Of a DNA stretch of 64,000 nucleotides, positions 26,423 to 34,124 are shown in pieces. Positions within the stretch are counted from its first letter, which is position 1. Each line of letters starts with the position of its first letter. The translations under genes and the position numbers were made by a program. Under the pieces are notes generated by a model that saw nothing but the letters and a program-made list of their open reading frames with translations, made no database searches and was not told the DNA's origin. Location of the stretch: contig CAZWAK010000009.1 of the NCBI GenBank assembly GCA_964631865.1, positions 21,205 to 85,204 of the forward strand, in the 5' to 3' direction. This stretch comes from JAFDVL01 sp964631865 (GTDB lineage: Bacteria; Acidobacteriota; Blastocatellia; RBC074).

Positions 26423-27025
26423 ATGAGCCAAACTACAGAAGCAGCTTTGTCACCAAATACCTCTTTTGACCTGAAAAAAATTGCCGAGGGCGTGCGCTTG
26501 ATTTTGGCAGGAATGGGCGAAGACCCGAACCGTCCCGGCCTTGCCGAAACGCCGCAGCGCGTCGCTGAAATGTATGCGGAAATCTGCGGCGGCTTGTATG
26601 AAGACGCGAGTGCCGAATTGAAAGTGTTACCGTCTGAGGCGCACGAAGAAATCGTGATGGTCAAAGACATTACGCTCGCTTCGATCTGCGAGCATCATTT
26701 GATCCCGTTCACGGGTGTCGCGCACGTTGCCTACATCCCGCAGGACGGGCGCATCGTCGGTTTGTCGAAGCTCGCGCGCATTGTGGACATCTTCGCGCGT
26801 CGTCCGCAGGTGCAGGAACGATTGACGACGCAGATTGCGGATTTGCTTTTTGACGGGCCACTCCAACCAAGCGGCGTGTTGGTTGTCGTCGAAGCCGTGC
26901 ATTTGTGCATGACGATGCGCGGCATCAAGAAACCGGGCGCGACAACCGTGACTTCGGCGCTGCGCGGCGTATTTCGCACGGATGAAATTTTGCGCGCAGA
27001 AGCGATGGCGTTCCTCAAACGATAA
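26423..27025 (+). CDS. folE: GTP cyclohydrolase I
   Basis: 200 residues from the ATG at 26423; a TTG at 26411 is less likely. It converts GTP to 7,8-dihydroneopterin triphosphate, the first step of tetrahydrofolate synthesis, as a zinc-dependent decamer. The zinc and catalytic residues are in ICEHHLIPFTG and in VVVEAVHLCMTMRG. Other signature parts are DPNRPGLAETPQRVAEMY and LSKLARIVDIFARRPQVQER. Length is normal. It is followed after two bases by purF, so it probably shares its transcript, joining folate and purine synthesis. Confidence 0.96.
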   Translation: MSQTTEAALSPNTSFDLKKIAEGVRLILAGMGEDPNRPGLAETPQRVAEMYAEICGGLYEDASAELKVLPSEAHEEIVMVKDITLASICEHHLIPFTGVAHVAYIPQDGRIVGLSKLARIVDIFARRPQVQERLTTQIADLLFDGPLQPSGVLVVVEAVHLCMTMRGIKKPGATTVTSALRGVFRTDEILRAEAMAFLKR

Positions 27026-27027
27026 TT

Positions 27028-28464
27028 ATGTTCGATAAATTCAAAGAAGAATGTGGCGTCTTTGGCATCTTCGGCAACGCGGAAGCCTCGAAGCTGGCCT
27101 ATCTCGGCCTGTACTCGATGCAGCATCGCGGGCAGGAATCGGCGGGCATTGTGAGCGCCGATGGCAACAAACTCTACACAGATCGTGGGATGGGGCACGT
27201 CAGCGATGTTTTCAATGAAGACAAGCTGGATTTGCTGCGCGGGCATATCGCCATCGCGCACAACCGCTACTCGACCGCAGGCAAAGTCAGCTTGGCCGAA
27301 GCGCAGCCATTCGCGGTGAATTGCAGTTTCGGCGCGTTGGCGCTTTGTCACAACGGCAATTTGCCCGACGCGATTGAAGCGCGCGAACGGCTCGAACAGG
27401 ACGGTGCGATCTTTCAATCCACGTCGGACACCGAAGTCCTGCTGCATCAAATCGCACGATCCAAAGTGCCGACCTTGCCCGAAGCGATTGTGGATGCGCT
27501 CAAGCAACACGACGGCGCGTATTCGCTGCTGTTTGCGACGCCGACGCAATTGATTGCCGTGCGCGATCCGCGTGGCTTTCGTCCGTTGGCGATGGGTGAA
27601 TTAGAAGGCGCGACAGTATTCGCTTCGGAAACCTGTGCCTTCGATTTGATTGGTGCGACGTACCTCCGCGATGTTGCGCCGGGCGAGTTAATTGTCGTGG
27701 ATGTCAACGGCGTGCATTCATCGAAACCGTTTGAGGCAAAACCGATTTCGCACTGCATCTTCGAGCACGTTTATTTTGCGCGCCCGGATTCGCTGATCTT
27801 CGGGCGCAGCATCAATAAGAGCCGTCACAAAATGGGGCGCATCCTCGCGCGCGAACATCCGGCGAACGCGGACATCGTCGTGCCCGTGCCGGATTCGGGC
27901 GTCGCGGCGGCGATTGGTTATGCTTCGGCTTCGAGCCTGAAGTTTCGCTTTGGCTTGGTGCGTAATCACTACGTCGGGCGCACGTTCATCGAACCGCAAT
28001 CGCAGATTCGCCACTTCGGCGTGAAGATCAAATTGAATCCGGTGCGCGATTTGATCGAAGGCCGTCGCGTCGTGTTGATTGACGATTCGTTGGTGCGCGG
28101 CACGACTTCCAAGAAGATCGTCAAGATGGTGCGTGATGCGGGCGCGACCGAAGTGCATTTCCGCATCAGTTGCCCGCCCACGATTTCGCCGTGCTACTAC
28201 GGCGTAGACACGCCAACGCGCGAAGAGTTGATTGGCGCGAACAATTCGGTGCAGGAGATTTGCGATTTCATCGGCGCAGATTCGCTTGGTTATTTGAGCC
28301 TGGCAGGTTTACGCGAAGCAGTGGACGACACGACGGATTCGCATTTCTGTCAGGCGTGTTACACCGGACAATATCCGACGCTGCTGAAAAATCAGCCGGT
28401 GCAAATCGCCAGCGCGCGCGCCGGACAACGGGCGTTGTTTGAGAACGGAAAGATGACTGAATAA
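27028..28464 (+). CDS. purF: Amidophosphoribosyltransferase
   Basis: 478 residues. It catalyses the first committed step of purine synthesis: PRPP plus glutamine to phosphoribosylamine. A short propeptide (MFDKFKEE) precedes the nucleophile cysteine in CGVFGIFG, so N-terminal processing is expected. The glutaminase domain has YSMQHRGQESAGI and HNRYSTAG. The phosphoribosyltransferase domain has VPVPDSGVAAAIGYA and the PRPP loop VVLIDDSLVRGTTSKKIVKM. Bacillus-type enzymes carry an Fe-S cluster; the conserved C-terminal cysteines (SHFCQACYTGQYP) suggest this one does too. It is separated from purM by five unrelated small genes. Confidence 0.97.
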   Translation: MFDKFKEECGVFGIFGNAEASKLAYLGLYSMQHRGQESAGIVSADGNKLYTDRGMGHVSDVFNEDKLDLLRGHIAIAHNRYSTAGKVSLAEAQPFAVNCSFGALALCHNGNLPDAIEARERLEQDGAIFQSTSDTEVLLHQIARSKVPTLPEAIVDALKQHDGAYSLLFATPTQLIAVRDPRGFRPLAMGELEGATVFASETCAFDLIGATYLRDVAPGELIVVDVNGVHSSKPFEAKPISHCIFEHVYFARPDSLIFGRSINKSRHKMGRILAREHPANADIVVPVPDSGVAAAIGYASASSLKFRFGLVRNHYVGRTFIEPQSQIRHFGVKIKLNPVRDLIEGRRVVLIDDSLVRGTTSKKIVKMVRDAGATEVHFRISCPPTISPCYYGVDTPTREELIGANNSVQEICDFIGADSLGYLSLAGLREAVDDTTDSHFCQACYTGQYPTLLKNQPVQIASARAGQRALFENGKMTE

Positions 28465-28465
28465 C

Positions 28466-28542
28466 AGGCGTCAAGAGTTCAAGCTTCAGCTTGGGTTTTG
28501 GTTGGGCGACGAAGCAAGCTGAAGCTTGAACTCTTGACGCCT
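28466..28542. repeat. Perfect 28-bp fold-back repeat after purF
   Basis: 28466-28493 and 28515-28542 are exact reverse complements (core CAAGAGTTCAAGCTTCAGC) with a 21-base loop. There is no U-tract, so a classical intrinsic terminator is not supported. It could still stop or stabilise the purF transcript, or be a mobile repeat. Confidence 0.93.
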
Positions 28543-28557
28543 CCTCCTCACGCTTTT

Positions 28558-29541
28558 ATGCAATCACGATGGCGACAGTTTATCGCGGCTTTGTTGCTCG
28601 CGCTCTTTGCTTTTACCGTTTTGTCATGCCGCGCCAAAGTCGAACAGGTCAACGATCAGCCGTTGCCCGATGAACCCGCGCCCGGCGGCAGTTTGCGCAT
28701 CTACGCGCTCGACGTGGGGCAAGGCGATGGCTTGCTCGTGATTTCGCCGCAAGGCAAAACGGTGCTGATTGACGCGGGGCCAACCGAAGCAGGCGATGAA
28801 GTCGTCGCAGCATTGCGCAATCACGGCGTGAAGCAAATTGATCTGATGATCGCCACACATCCGCACGCGGATCACATCGGCGGGATGAAAAAAGTCTTCG
28901 ATACCTTGCGCGTGAAGAGACTGCTGGACAGCGGGCAAACGTATGGCACGGCAACCTACGAAAAGCTGCTTCGCGAAGTGCAAGAGAACAACGTTTCCTA
29001 CGTCAAAGCCGTGCGCGGACAGACGATTGAACTGGATTCCGGCGTGAAGTTCGATGTGCTGAATCCAGGGGCGAAATTGCTGACCGACAAAGAGGTCGGC
29101 GATGGGCGGAGCGTGCAGAATGCGAATTCCGTCGTGCTGCGTTTGAGCTATGGCAACTTTGCGATGTTGTTCACGGGCGATGCGGAATTTGAAACGGAAG
29201 CGCAGATGATGGACGCTGGATTGCCGCTCAACGCACAAGTTTTGAAAATCGGGCATCACGGCTCGCGTCACGCCACGAGCGGCAAGTTTTTGGACGCCGT
29301 CAAGCCGCAAGTCGCCGTGATTTCCAACAGCGCTGACAACGACTACGGTCATCCGTCGCAATTCACGCTGGATCGCTTGAAAAAGGCGAACATCAAAACA
29401 CTGCGCACGGATTTGAGCGGCGAAATCGAAATCTTTTCGGATGGCAAAACCTTTGAAGCACGACCAGGACGTAAAGCGACGCTCGCGCAAACGTGGGCGG
29501 GACGACAGCCGGTGCGCAATGAACTGTCAGTGAATCCGTAA
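28558..29541 (+). CDS. Secreted MBL-fold hydrolase related to the ComEC C-terminal domain
   Basis: 327 residues from the ATG at 28558; the upstream extension reads through the hairpin. Residues 1-23 form a signal with a possible lipobox (TVLSC, Cys23). The rest is a ComEC-type metallo-beta-lactamase domain: IYALDVGQGDGLLVISPQGK, metal motif THPHADHIGG, LFTGDAE, KIGHHGSRHATS and the end HPSQFTLDRLKKANIKTLRT. Stand-alone ComEC-like hydrolases are common and may degrade extracellular nucleic acids; substrate not proven. A DUF3006 protein, a frequent companion of such hydrolases, is encoded at 30188. Confidence 0.9.
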   Translation: MQSRWRQFIAALLLALFAFTVLSCRAKVEQVNDQPLPDEPAPGGSLRIYALDVGQGDGLLVISPQGKTVLIDAGPTEAGDEVVAALRNHGVKQIDLMIATHPHADHIGGMKKVFDTLRVKRLLDSGQTYGTATYEKLLREVQENNVSYVKAVRGQTIELDSGVKFDVLNPGAKLLTDKEVGDGRSVQNANSVVLRLSYGNFAMLFTGDAEFETEAQMMDAGLPLNAQVLKIGHHGSRHATSGKFLDAVKPQVAVISNSADNDYGHPSQFTLDRLKKANIKTLRTDLSGEIEIFSDGKTFEARPGRKATLAQTWAGRQPVRNELSVNP

Positions 29542-29588
29542 TGCGATTCGTAGTATGATCAGGTTCCCTCAGAAAGGAGCTTTGCAAT

Positions 29589-29858
29589 ATGGAACAAGTT
29601 CTCGAAAAAGAATCGCTGGCGACGCGAGGGCGCAGATTTTATGAGCAGCATCTGAAATCATTGCTGGAGCCGGAAAACAACGGCAAGTTTTTGGCGATTG
29701 AGCCGGAATCGGGTCGGTATTTTCTGGGAACAGATCGCACCAGCGTTTCGCTCGAAGCGTTAGCGCGAATGCCGGGTAAACTGTTTTTCCTGATGCGAGT
29801 GGGGTTTCCTGCCGCTGATAAACTGGGAGCGTATGGCCGTCGAACAGGGCAGGGTTAA
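29589..29858 (+). CDS. Small conserved hypothetical protein
   Basis: 89 residues with a good ribosome site (GAAAGGAG). No signal, membrane or enzymatic motif. The central stretch GKFLAIEPESGRYFLG, followed by a C-terminal MPGKLFFLMRVGFPAADKLG, is a pattern I recall from small bacterial proteins paired with a retropepsin-like or ribbon-helix-helix partner. It overlaps the following retropepsin-like gene by 26 bases, which supports a two-gene module. Function unknown; an antitoxin or chaperone role has not been shown to my knowledge. Confidence 0.75.
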   Translation: MEQVLEKESLATRGRRFYEQHLKSLLEPENNGKFLAIEPESGRYFLGTDRTSVSLEALARMPGKLFFLMRVGFPAADKLGAYGRRTGQG

Positions 29859-30204
29859 CGAGGTTTTCGAAGCGTGCATTACGCTTGAGTTTACCAGCGG
29901 CGCGGCGCTCGAATGCGTAATTGATACGGGCTTTTCCGGGGCGCTGATGTTACCCGAAAAGCTCGTCCCGCAACTGAACGCCCGTTAAGTCGGAACCGAA
30001 TGGTTCACCCTCGTTGGGGGACGAGAAATTGAAGCTGCCATCTTTGTCGTTGAAGCCTATTGGTTCAGCAGGTTGCGAACGATCAACGCGGTAATGAGCG
30101 AAACGGATGATGCGCTGATTGGCACGGAGCTATTGAAAGACACTGTGCTATTGATTGACTATGTTTCCTCGAAAGTCGAAATCAAAAATGACCAGGAAGA
30201 TTAA
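29833..30204 (+). pseudogene. Retropepsin-like aspartic protease (clan AA), interrupted by an in-frame stop
   Basis: From the ATG at 29833 the frame reads through VIDTGFSGALMLP (catalytic Asp-Thr-Gly) to a TAA at 29986-29988. The same frame then continues without further stops with protease-like sequence (VGTEWFTLVGGREIEAAIFV and DDALIGTELLKDTVLLIDY, the typical end of the domain) to 30204. A single C-to-T change (CAA to TAA) would create this lesion. It is either a recent nonsense mutation or a sequencing error. Clan AA proteins of this size act as dimers. It overlaps its upstream neighbour and the DUF3006 gene. Confidence 0.82.
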
Positions 30205-30457
30205 AGAGTCTGCCCCTCAGATCATCGCCGCTTTTATTGACCGCATTGAGAATGACATCGCGGTTGTCATCTTGAGCGATGCGCCGGAAATTCACTTTAA
30301 TCTGCCACTGAAATATTTGCCGCGCGACGTTGCAGAAGGCAATCATCTCAAGCTTTCATTTGAACTCGACGCTGAAACTACAGAAGCTGCACGCCAATGT
30401 GTTGCTACATTGCAAACTGAGTTAGCAACCGAACCCGAAATCCACATCAAATTATGA
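30188..30457 (+). CDS. DUF3006-type small protein
   Basis: 89 residues from the ATG at 30188; the frame also contains a start at 30155. The core IIAAFIDRIENDIAVVILS, then LPLKYLPRDVAEGNHLKLSF, matches the DUF3006 pattern (a small beta-barrel-like fold beginning with D-R-x-E and a conserved LP-x-x-x-x-EG). Function is unknown, but such genes often neighbour ComEC-like MBL hydrolases, as here. It overlaps the end of the retropepsin gene by 17 bases and its stop overlaps the purM start (ATGA), so it is embedded in the purM transcript. Confidence 0.8.
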   Translation: MTRKIKESAPQIIAAFIDRIENDIAVVILSDAPEIHFNLPLKYLPRDVAEGNHLKLSFELDAETTEAARQCVATLQTELATEPEIHIKL

Positions 30458-31491
30458 CGCAATCCATCAGTTACAAAGACGCAGGCGTGAACATTGACGC
30501 CGCCAACGAAACGACTGCTCGCATCAAGCAAATTGCCCGCCGCACCTTCAATGACCGTGTGCTGTCTGACATTGGCAGCTTTGGCGGCATGTTCAGCGCC
30601 GCGTTCACCGACACGCGCGATCCCGTGTTAGTCGCAAGCTGCGACGGCGTCGGCACAAAACTCAAAATCGCCTTTGCCGCCGGGATTCACAACACGGTCG
30701 GCTATGACCTCGTGTCGCATTGCTTCAACGACATTTTGGTGCAGGGTGCGAAGCCGTTGTTCTTTCTGGATTACATTGCGACGGGCAAGCTGGAACCGGA
30801 AGTCGTCGAGCAAATCATCGAAGGCATGGCGCGCGCGTGCAGCGAAGGCGGCTGCGCGTTGCTCGGCGGCGAGACGGCAGAAATGCCGGGCTTTTATCCC
30901 GACGGCGAATACGACATCGCGGGCTTTATCGTAGGCGTCGTGGATCGTCGCAAGGTCATCAACGGCTCGCGCATCGTCGCGGGCGATGTCGTGCTCGGCT
31001 TGCCTGCGATGGGCTTGCACACGAACGGCTACAGTTTGGCGCGCAAGCTTTTGCTCGACGTGGCGGGCTACCAAATAGACACGCACGTCGAAGAGTTAGG
31101 CTGCACCGTCGGCACGGAGTTACTCAAACATCACAAGAGTTATTTGCCTGCACTATCGCGCCTGATTGATCACGAAGGCATTATCAAAGGCTTGGCGCAC
31201 ATCACAGGCGGCGGCCTGGTCGAAAATATCCCGCGCATTTTGCCGATCAATGTAGACGTCGCGTTGCGCTATGAGAGTTGGCCCGTATTGCCGGTCTACG
31301 ACCTGATGCAAAAAATTGGGCAGGTGTCGCAAGCCGAAATGCTGCGCACCTTCAATCTCGGCTTGGGGATGATTGTGATTACCGGCAAGCAATTCGCGGA
31401 GTATGTCAAAGACCAAATCACGCAGACAGGCGAAACCGTGTACGAAGTCGGCGAAGTGATTGATGGCACGGGCAAGGTCGTGTTTGTATGA
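30454..31491 (+). CDS. purM: Phosphoribosylformylglycinamidine cyclo-ligase (AIR synthetase)
   Basis: 345 residues, full length. It closes the imidazole ring to form AIR, the fifth purine step, using ATP. Diagnostic segments are YKDAGVNIDAANE, SCDGVGTKLKIAF, HCFNDILVQGAKPLFFLDYI, ALLGGETAEMPGFY, GLPAMGLHTNGYSLARKL and HITGGGLVENIPRILP. Translationally coupled at both ends: the start overlaps the DUF3006 stop and the stop overlaps the ridA start. Confidence 0.97.
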   Translation: MTQSISYKDAGVNIDAANETTARIKQIARRTFNDRVLSDIGSFGGMFSAAFTDTRDPVLVASCDGVGTKLKIAFAAGIHNTVGYDLVSHCFNDILVQGAKPLFFLDYIATGKLEPEVVEQIIEGMARACSEGGCALLGGETAEMPGFYPDGEYDIAGFIVGVVDRRKVINGSRIVAGDVVLGLPAMGLHTNGYSLARKLLLDVAGYQIDTHVEELGCTVGTELLKHHKSYLPALSRLIDHEGIIKGLAHITGGGLVENIPRILPINVDVALRYESWPVLPVYDLMQKIGQVSQAEMLRTFNLGLGMIVITGKQFAEYVKDQITQTGETVYEVGEVIDGTGKVVFV

Positions 31492-31913
31492 AGAAAACAT
31501 TCATCAACCCAGTAAGCTTGCCCGACTGGAAAGACTTCTACACCCAAGTCGTCACCGTCGAAGCGCACGGCATAAAAACGATCTATGTTTCGGGACAAGT
31601 GGGTGTAGATGCACAGCAGAAGCTGGTCGGCGATGGAAGCTTGTCCACGCAAAGCAAACAGGCGTTTGCCAACTTAGCCACCGCGTTGGCGAGTGCGGGC
31701 GCGAGTTTGGCGGATGTGGTGAAAATTACGGTGTACGTGGTCAATTACAAGTACGAAGATGCGACCGTGATCGGTGCGTTGATCCAACAACATTTCGCTG
31801 CCGCACCACCTCCCGCGTGTTCGCTCATTGGCGTACAAGCATTGGCGCGCGATGAGTTTCTGATTGAGATTGAAGCTACTGCCGTTTGCAAAGATCAAGT
31901 TCACGCCGCTTGA
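31488..31913 (+). CDS. ridA: RidA/YjgF family enamine/imine deaminase
   Basis: 141 residues. RidA proteins are trimeric and hydrolyse reactive enamine/imine intermediates released by PLP enzymes such as threonine dehydratase. The family features are visible: TIYVSGQVGVDAQQKLV, QSKQAFANLATALASAGA, VVKITVYVVNY and the C-terminal IGVQALARDEFLIEIEATA. In this paralogue the usual Arg of the substrate site (x-x-R-x-C/T) is not obvious, so the exact substrate may differ from classical RidA. Overlaps purM by ATGA. Last gene before a long gene-poor stretch. Confidence 0.88.
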   Translation: MKKTFINPVSLPDWKDFYTQVVTVEAHGIKTIYVSGQVGVDAQQKLVGDGSLSTQSKQAFANLATALASAGASLADVVKITVYVVNYKYEDATVIGALIQQHFAAAPPPACSLIGVQALARDEFLIEIEATAVCKDQVHAA

Positions 31914-33130
31914 AAGTAGATCGGATTCGTCCCCCTTAGTTGCCTCTTCCCTCCTCTAAAGTAAGCGATGAGGAACCATAATCTTGTTTAGTTGTGAATT
32001 CAGCATTGACAAGTTCCGAACAGACATGGTAAATGCTATCGCGCTCAAGCGAAACTAGTCATTTAATAACCCAAGCTTTTGCAATCATTGATCAGCTATC
32101 TTAGCGGCAGATATTTTTGATTGCCGCTCAACCTGAACCTAAGCCAGTTTTTTTTAACCTTCCACACAGTTGAAGTTGTTTTTTGAGTTATAGGAACAAA
32201 CCCTTTGTTCAAAGGGTAGTCTTCCTGCTTCTGCGTGAAGAATTCCTGCTCGCATAAGCATTGCAGTTTGTATTGCAGGTAGAAGATGATTGCGCCCCCA
32301 TCAATCACCCCGGCTTCTACTGGCAATGAGGGCCATTGAATGATGTTACAGAGGGGGATGACAGTTTGTGTTGGAGCCATCGGTGAGAGGCGATCTATGG
32401 GTAAAGTAGACCAGAACTGCTTCTGAAAAAGCTAAATAAAGATACTCTAGCGCCAAAACAATGCCTCTGCTTGTTGATTTCCCCAAAACTAATCACTAAA
32501 AGGCCGGCAACCATAGAAGAATAGTAGCAAGCTGACAGCAAGAGATGTCGGGCTGTAGAGTTGTCGTCTCAATAAGAAGAAGGTATGGAGAGAGGATGAC
32601 TTATCAATTCAAGGAGGATATGTTGATGAATAAAGACTCTGTTTGATGAGTTGTGAGTGATCTGCGCTTCTTATGCAAAGACGGAACCCAAAACTGAACC
32701 CGGTCTGAAAACTTAGGATCAGTAAGATTCCGTCTTTGCGCCCCCAATCCCCCGATGAGAGAGATTGGATGTGGAGAGTATAGTGAAGTTGCCTATATTA
32801 ACGCAACCCGTATCGTGCGTGCGGCGACAAAGTTACTTCCCCCTTCCATCCTCCCAAGAATAAGAAGCCGTTTTCTGAAGTAGCAAAGCTAATTGGCCAA
32901 TTAGTCTATTGGCTTGGTCGTTGGCTGGTCTGCATAAAAAGTCCGTGTGCATGGCGGGACTCGGCAGAGCTTTGCCCAAAACTAGCTGCCTCGACATGAG
33001 GTTTCCCCTTCGGGCTTGATGATGAAGGGGGAGGTGTGTGTGACACATCGGCAAGCGGTCATTGTGTAGAGCCTATGATTACGGGATGCCATTGAGTATT
33101 CGCTCTGGTGAAAAATTTGCAGGAGGAACC
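31914..33130. other. AT-rich gene-poor region before the exopolysaccharide locus
   Basis: About 1.2 kb that is visibly richer in A/T than its surroundings. Short ORFs at 32096-32380 (minus) and 32833-33054 (minus) have no ribosome site and no recognisable family. A hairpin of CCCTTTG/CAAAGGG type lies near 32200, and a CCCCTTC/GAAGGGG hairpin at 33003-33031, about 100 bases before the FecR-like gene. The region may contain a long 5' leader, an unannotated RNA or decayed genes. I could not match a riboswitch family. Confidence 0.5.
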
Positions 33131-34108
33131 ATGAAATCCATTATGTCTTCGCCTCAAAAATGTTTGCGAGTAACTTTGTCTGCGGCGATTTTGACCGTCA
33201 CGACAATGCTCTCATCTACGCCACAACAGGCTCAACGTGTGGCGGGGGATTTGTGGTTGACGGGGTCTGTCACCTTGAATGGAACGCCCGTGACGTCGGG
33301 GATTACTGTGTTCGATAGCAGTCGGATCAAAACGGCGCGCAGCAGTTCCGCCACCGTCAATCTGGGGAAATTGGGGCGAATCAAATTGGAGCCGGAAGCC
33401 GAAATGATTCTCCAATTTGCCCAGGGCTTGATCGGCGGCACTCAGCTTGCCGGGCTGATTGCGGTCAGCGCGAACAAAGGCGTCAAGGCCAAAGTCTCTA
33501 CGCCGCACGTGTTGGTCGAAGCGGATGGGACAGCGGTCGGCTTGGTCAGCATTGACGTGAAACCGGAATACACGTGTGTCATGGTCAATCGTGGCACGGC
33601 GCGGCTGACCGCCGGACAAAAAGTTTCCACGTTGCAGCAGGGGCAGGCGCTTTCATTCGATGCGCGCGGCCCGGAAAAAAGCAGCCACTGCGAAGGGCTG
33701 AAGTCCTCCTCGCTCGCCAAGCCTGTGCCTGCGGCGGGCGCTGTTACGGCGGCGACTTTGATTCCGTTGACGGTGAGTGCAGTCGCCTCTGCGCGCGGCG
33801 TGGTCGTGACGCCGCACACTACGCCGAGTGAAGTCGTGCCGCAATCTTCTCCGCCACCGACGGCGAACAACACAAACAATCCGACCACGCCGATCAAGCC
33901 GCCACCGCCGTTCAGCGTTTGTAATTGTAAATATGATCGTGATGGCAAACCGCTTTCCAACGACCAGCGTGTCACGATTCGCCACGTGTTGCCGAACGGG
34001 AGATGTCAAACGTTGACAGTGGATTGCAACGGCTTACTCGGTCATTTCAATTTGAATGGGACGCCACGCGCGAATCACGCTCAAGATGAATGCGGAATGT
34101 GTCTGTAA
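33131..34108 (+). CDS. Secreted FecR-domain-like protein with Cys-rich C-terminus
   Basis: 325 residues from the ATG at 33131, directly after an AGGAGG site; the longer frame from 33062 is not supported. Residues 1-35 are a signal peptide. Residues ~40-180 show a FecR-like beta domain (LNGTPVTSGITVFDSSRIKT, SSATVNLGKLGRIKLEPEAE, ADGTAVGLVS). A Ser/Thr/Pro-rich linker (PPPTANNTNNPTTPIKPPPP) leads to a short cysteine-containing tail (CNCKYDRDGK, RCQTLTVDC, DECGMC). It is the first gene of the exopolysaccharide block, so a regulatory or structural role at the cell surface is plausible. FecR domains normally sense or relay surface signals, but no sigma factor is adjacent. Confidence 0.78.
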   Translation: MKSIMSSPQKCLRVTLSAAILTVTTMLSSTPQQAQRVAGDLWLTGSVTLNGTPVTSGITVFDSSRIKTARSSSATVNLGKLGRIKLEPEAEMILQFAQGLIGGTQLAGLIAVSANKGVKAKVSTPHVLVEADGTAVGLVSIDVKPEYTCVMVNRGTARLTAGQKVSTLQQGQALSFDARGPEKSSHCEGLKSSSLAKPVPAAGAVTAATLIPLTVSAVASARGVVVTPHTTPSEVVPQSSPPPTANNTNNPTTPIKPPPPFSVCNCKYDRDGKPLSNDQRVTIRHVLPNGRCQTLTVDCNGLLGHFNLNGTPRANHAQDECGMCL

Positions 34109-34124
34109 CGTCGCGAGGTCGTAA

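Noticed and set aside
32096..32380. 94-codon minus-strand ORF in the AT-rich spacer
   Set aside because: No ribosome site, no recognisable family; could be a decayed fragment but cannot be supported.
33003..33031. Hairpin CCCCTTC/GAAGGGG considered as a riboswitch or terminator
   Set aside because: No U-tract and no match to a riboswitch core I could recognise.
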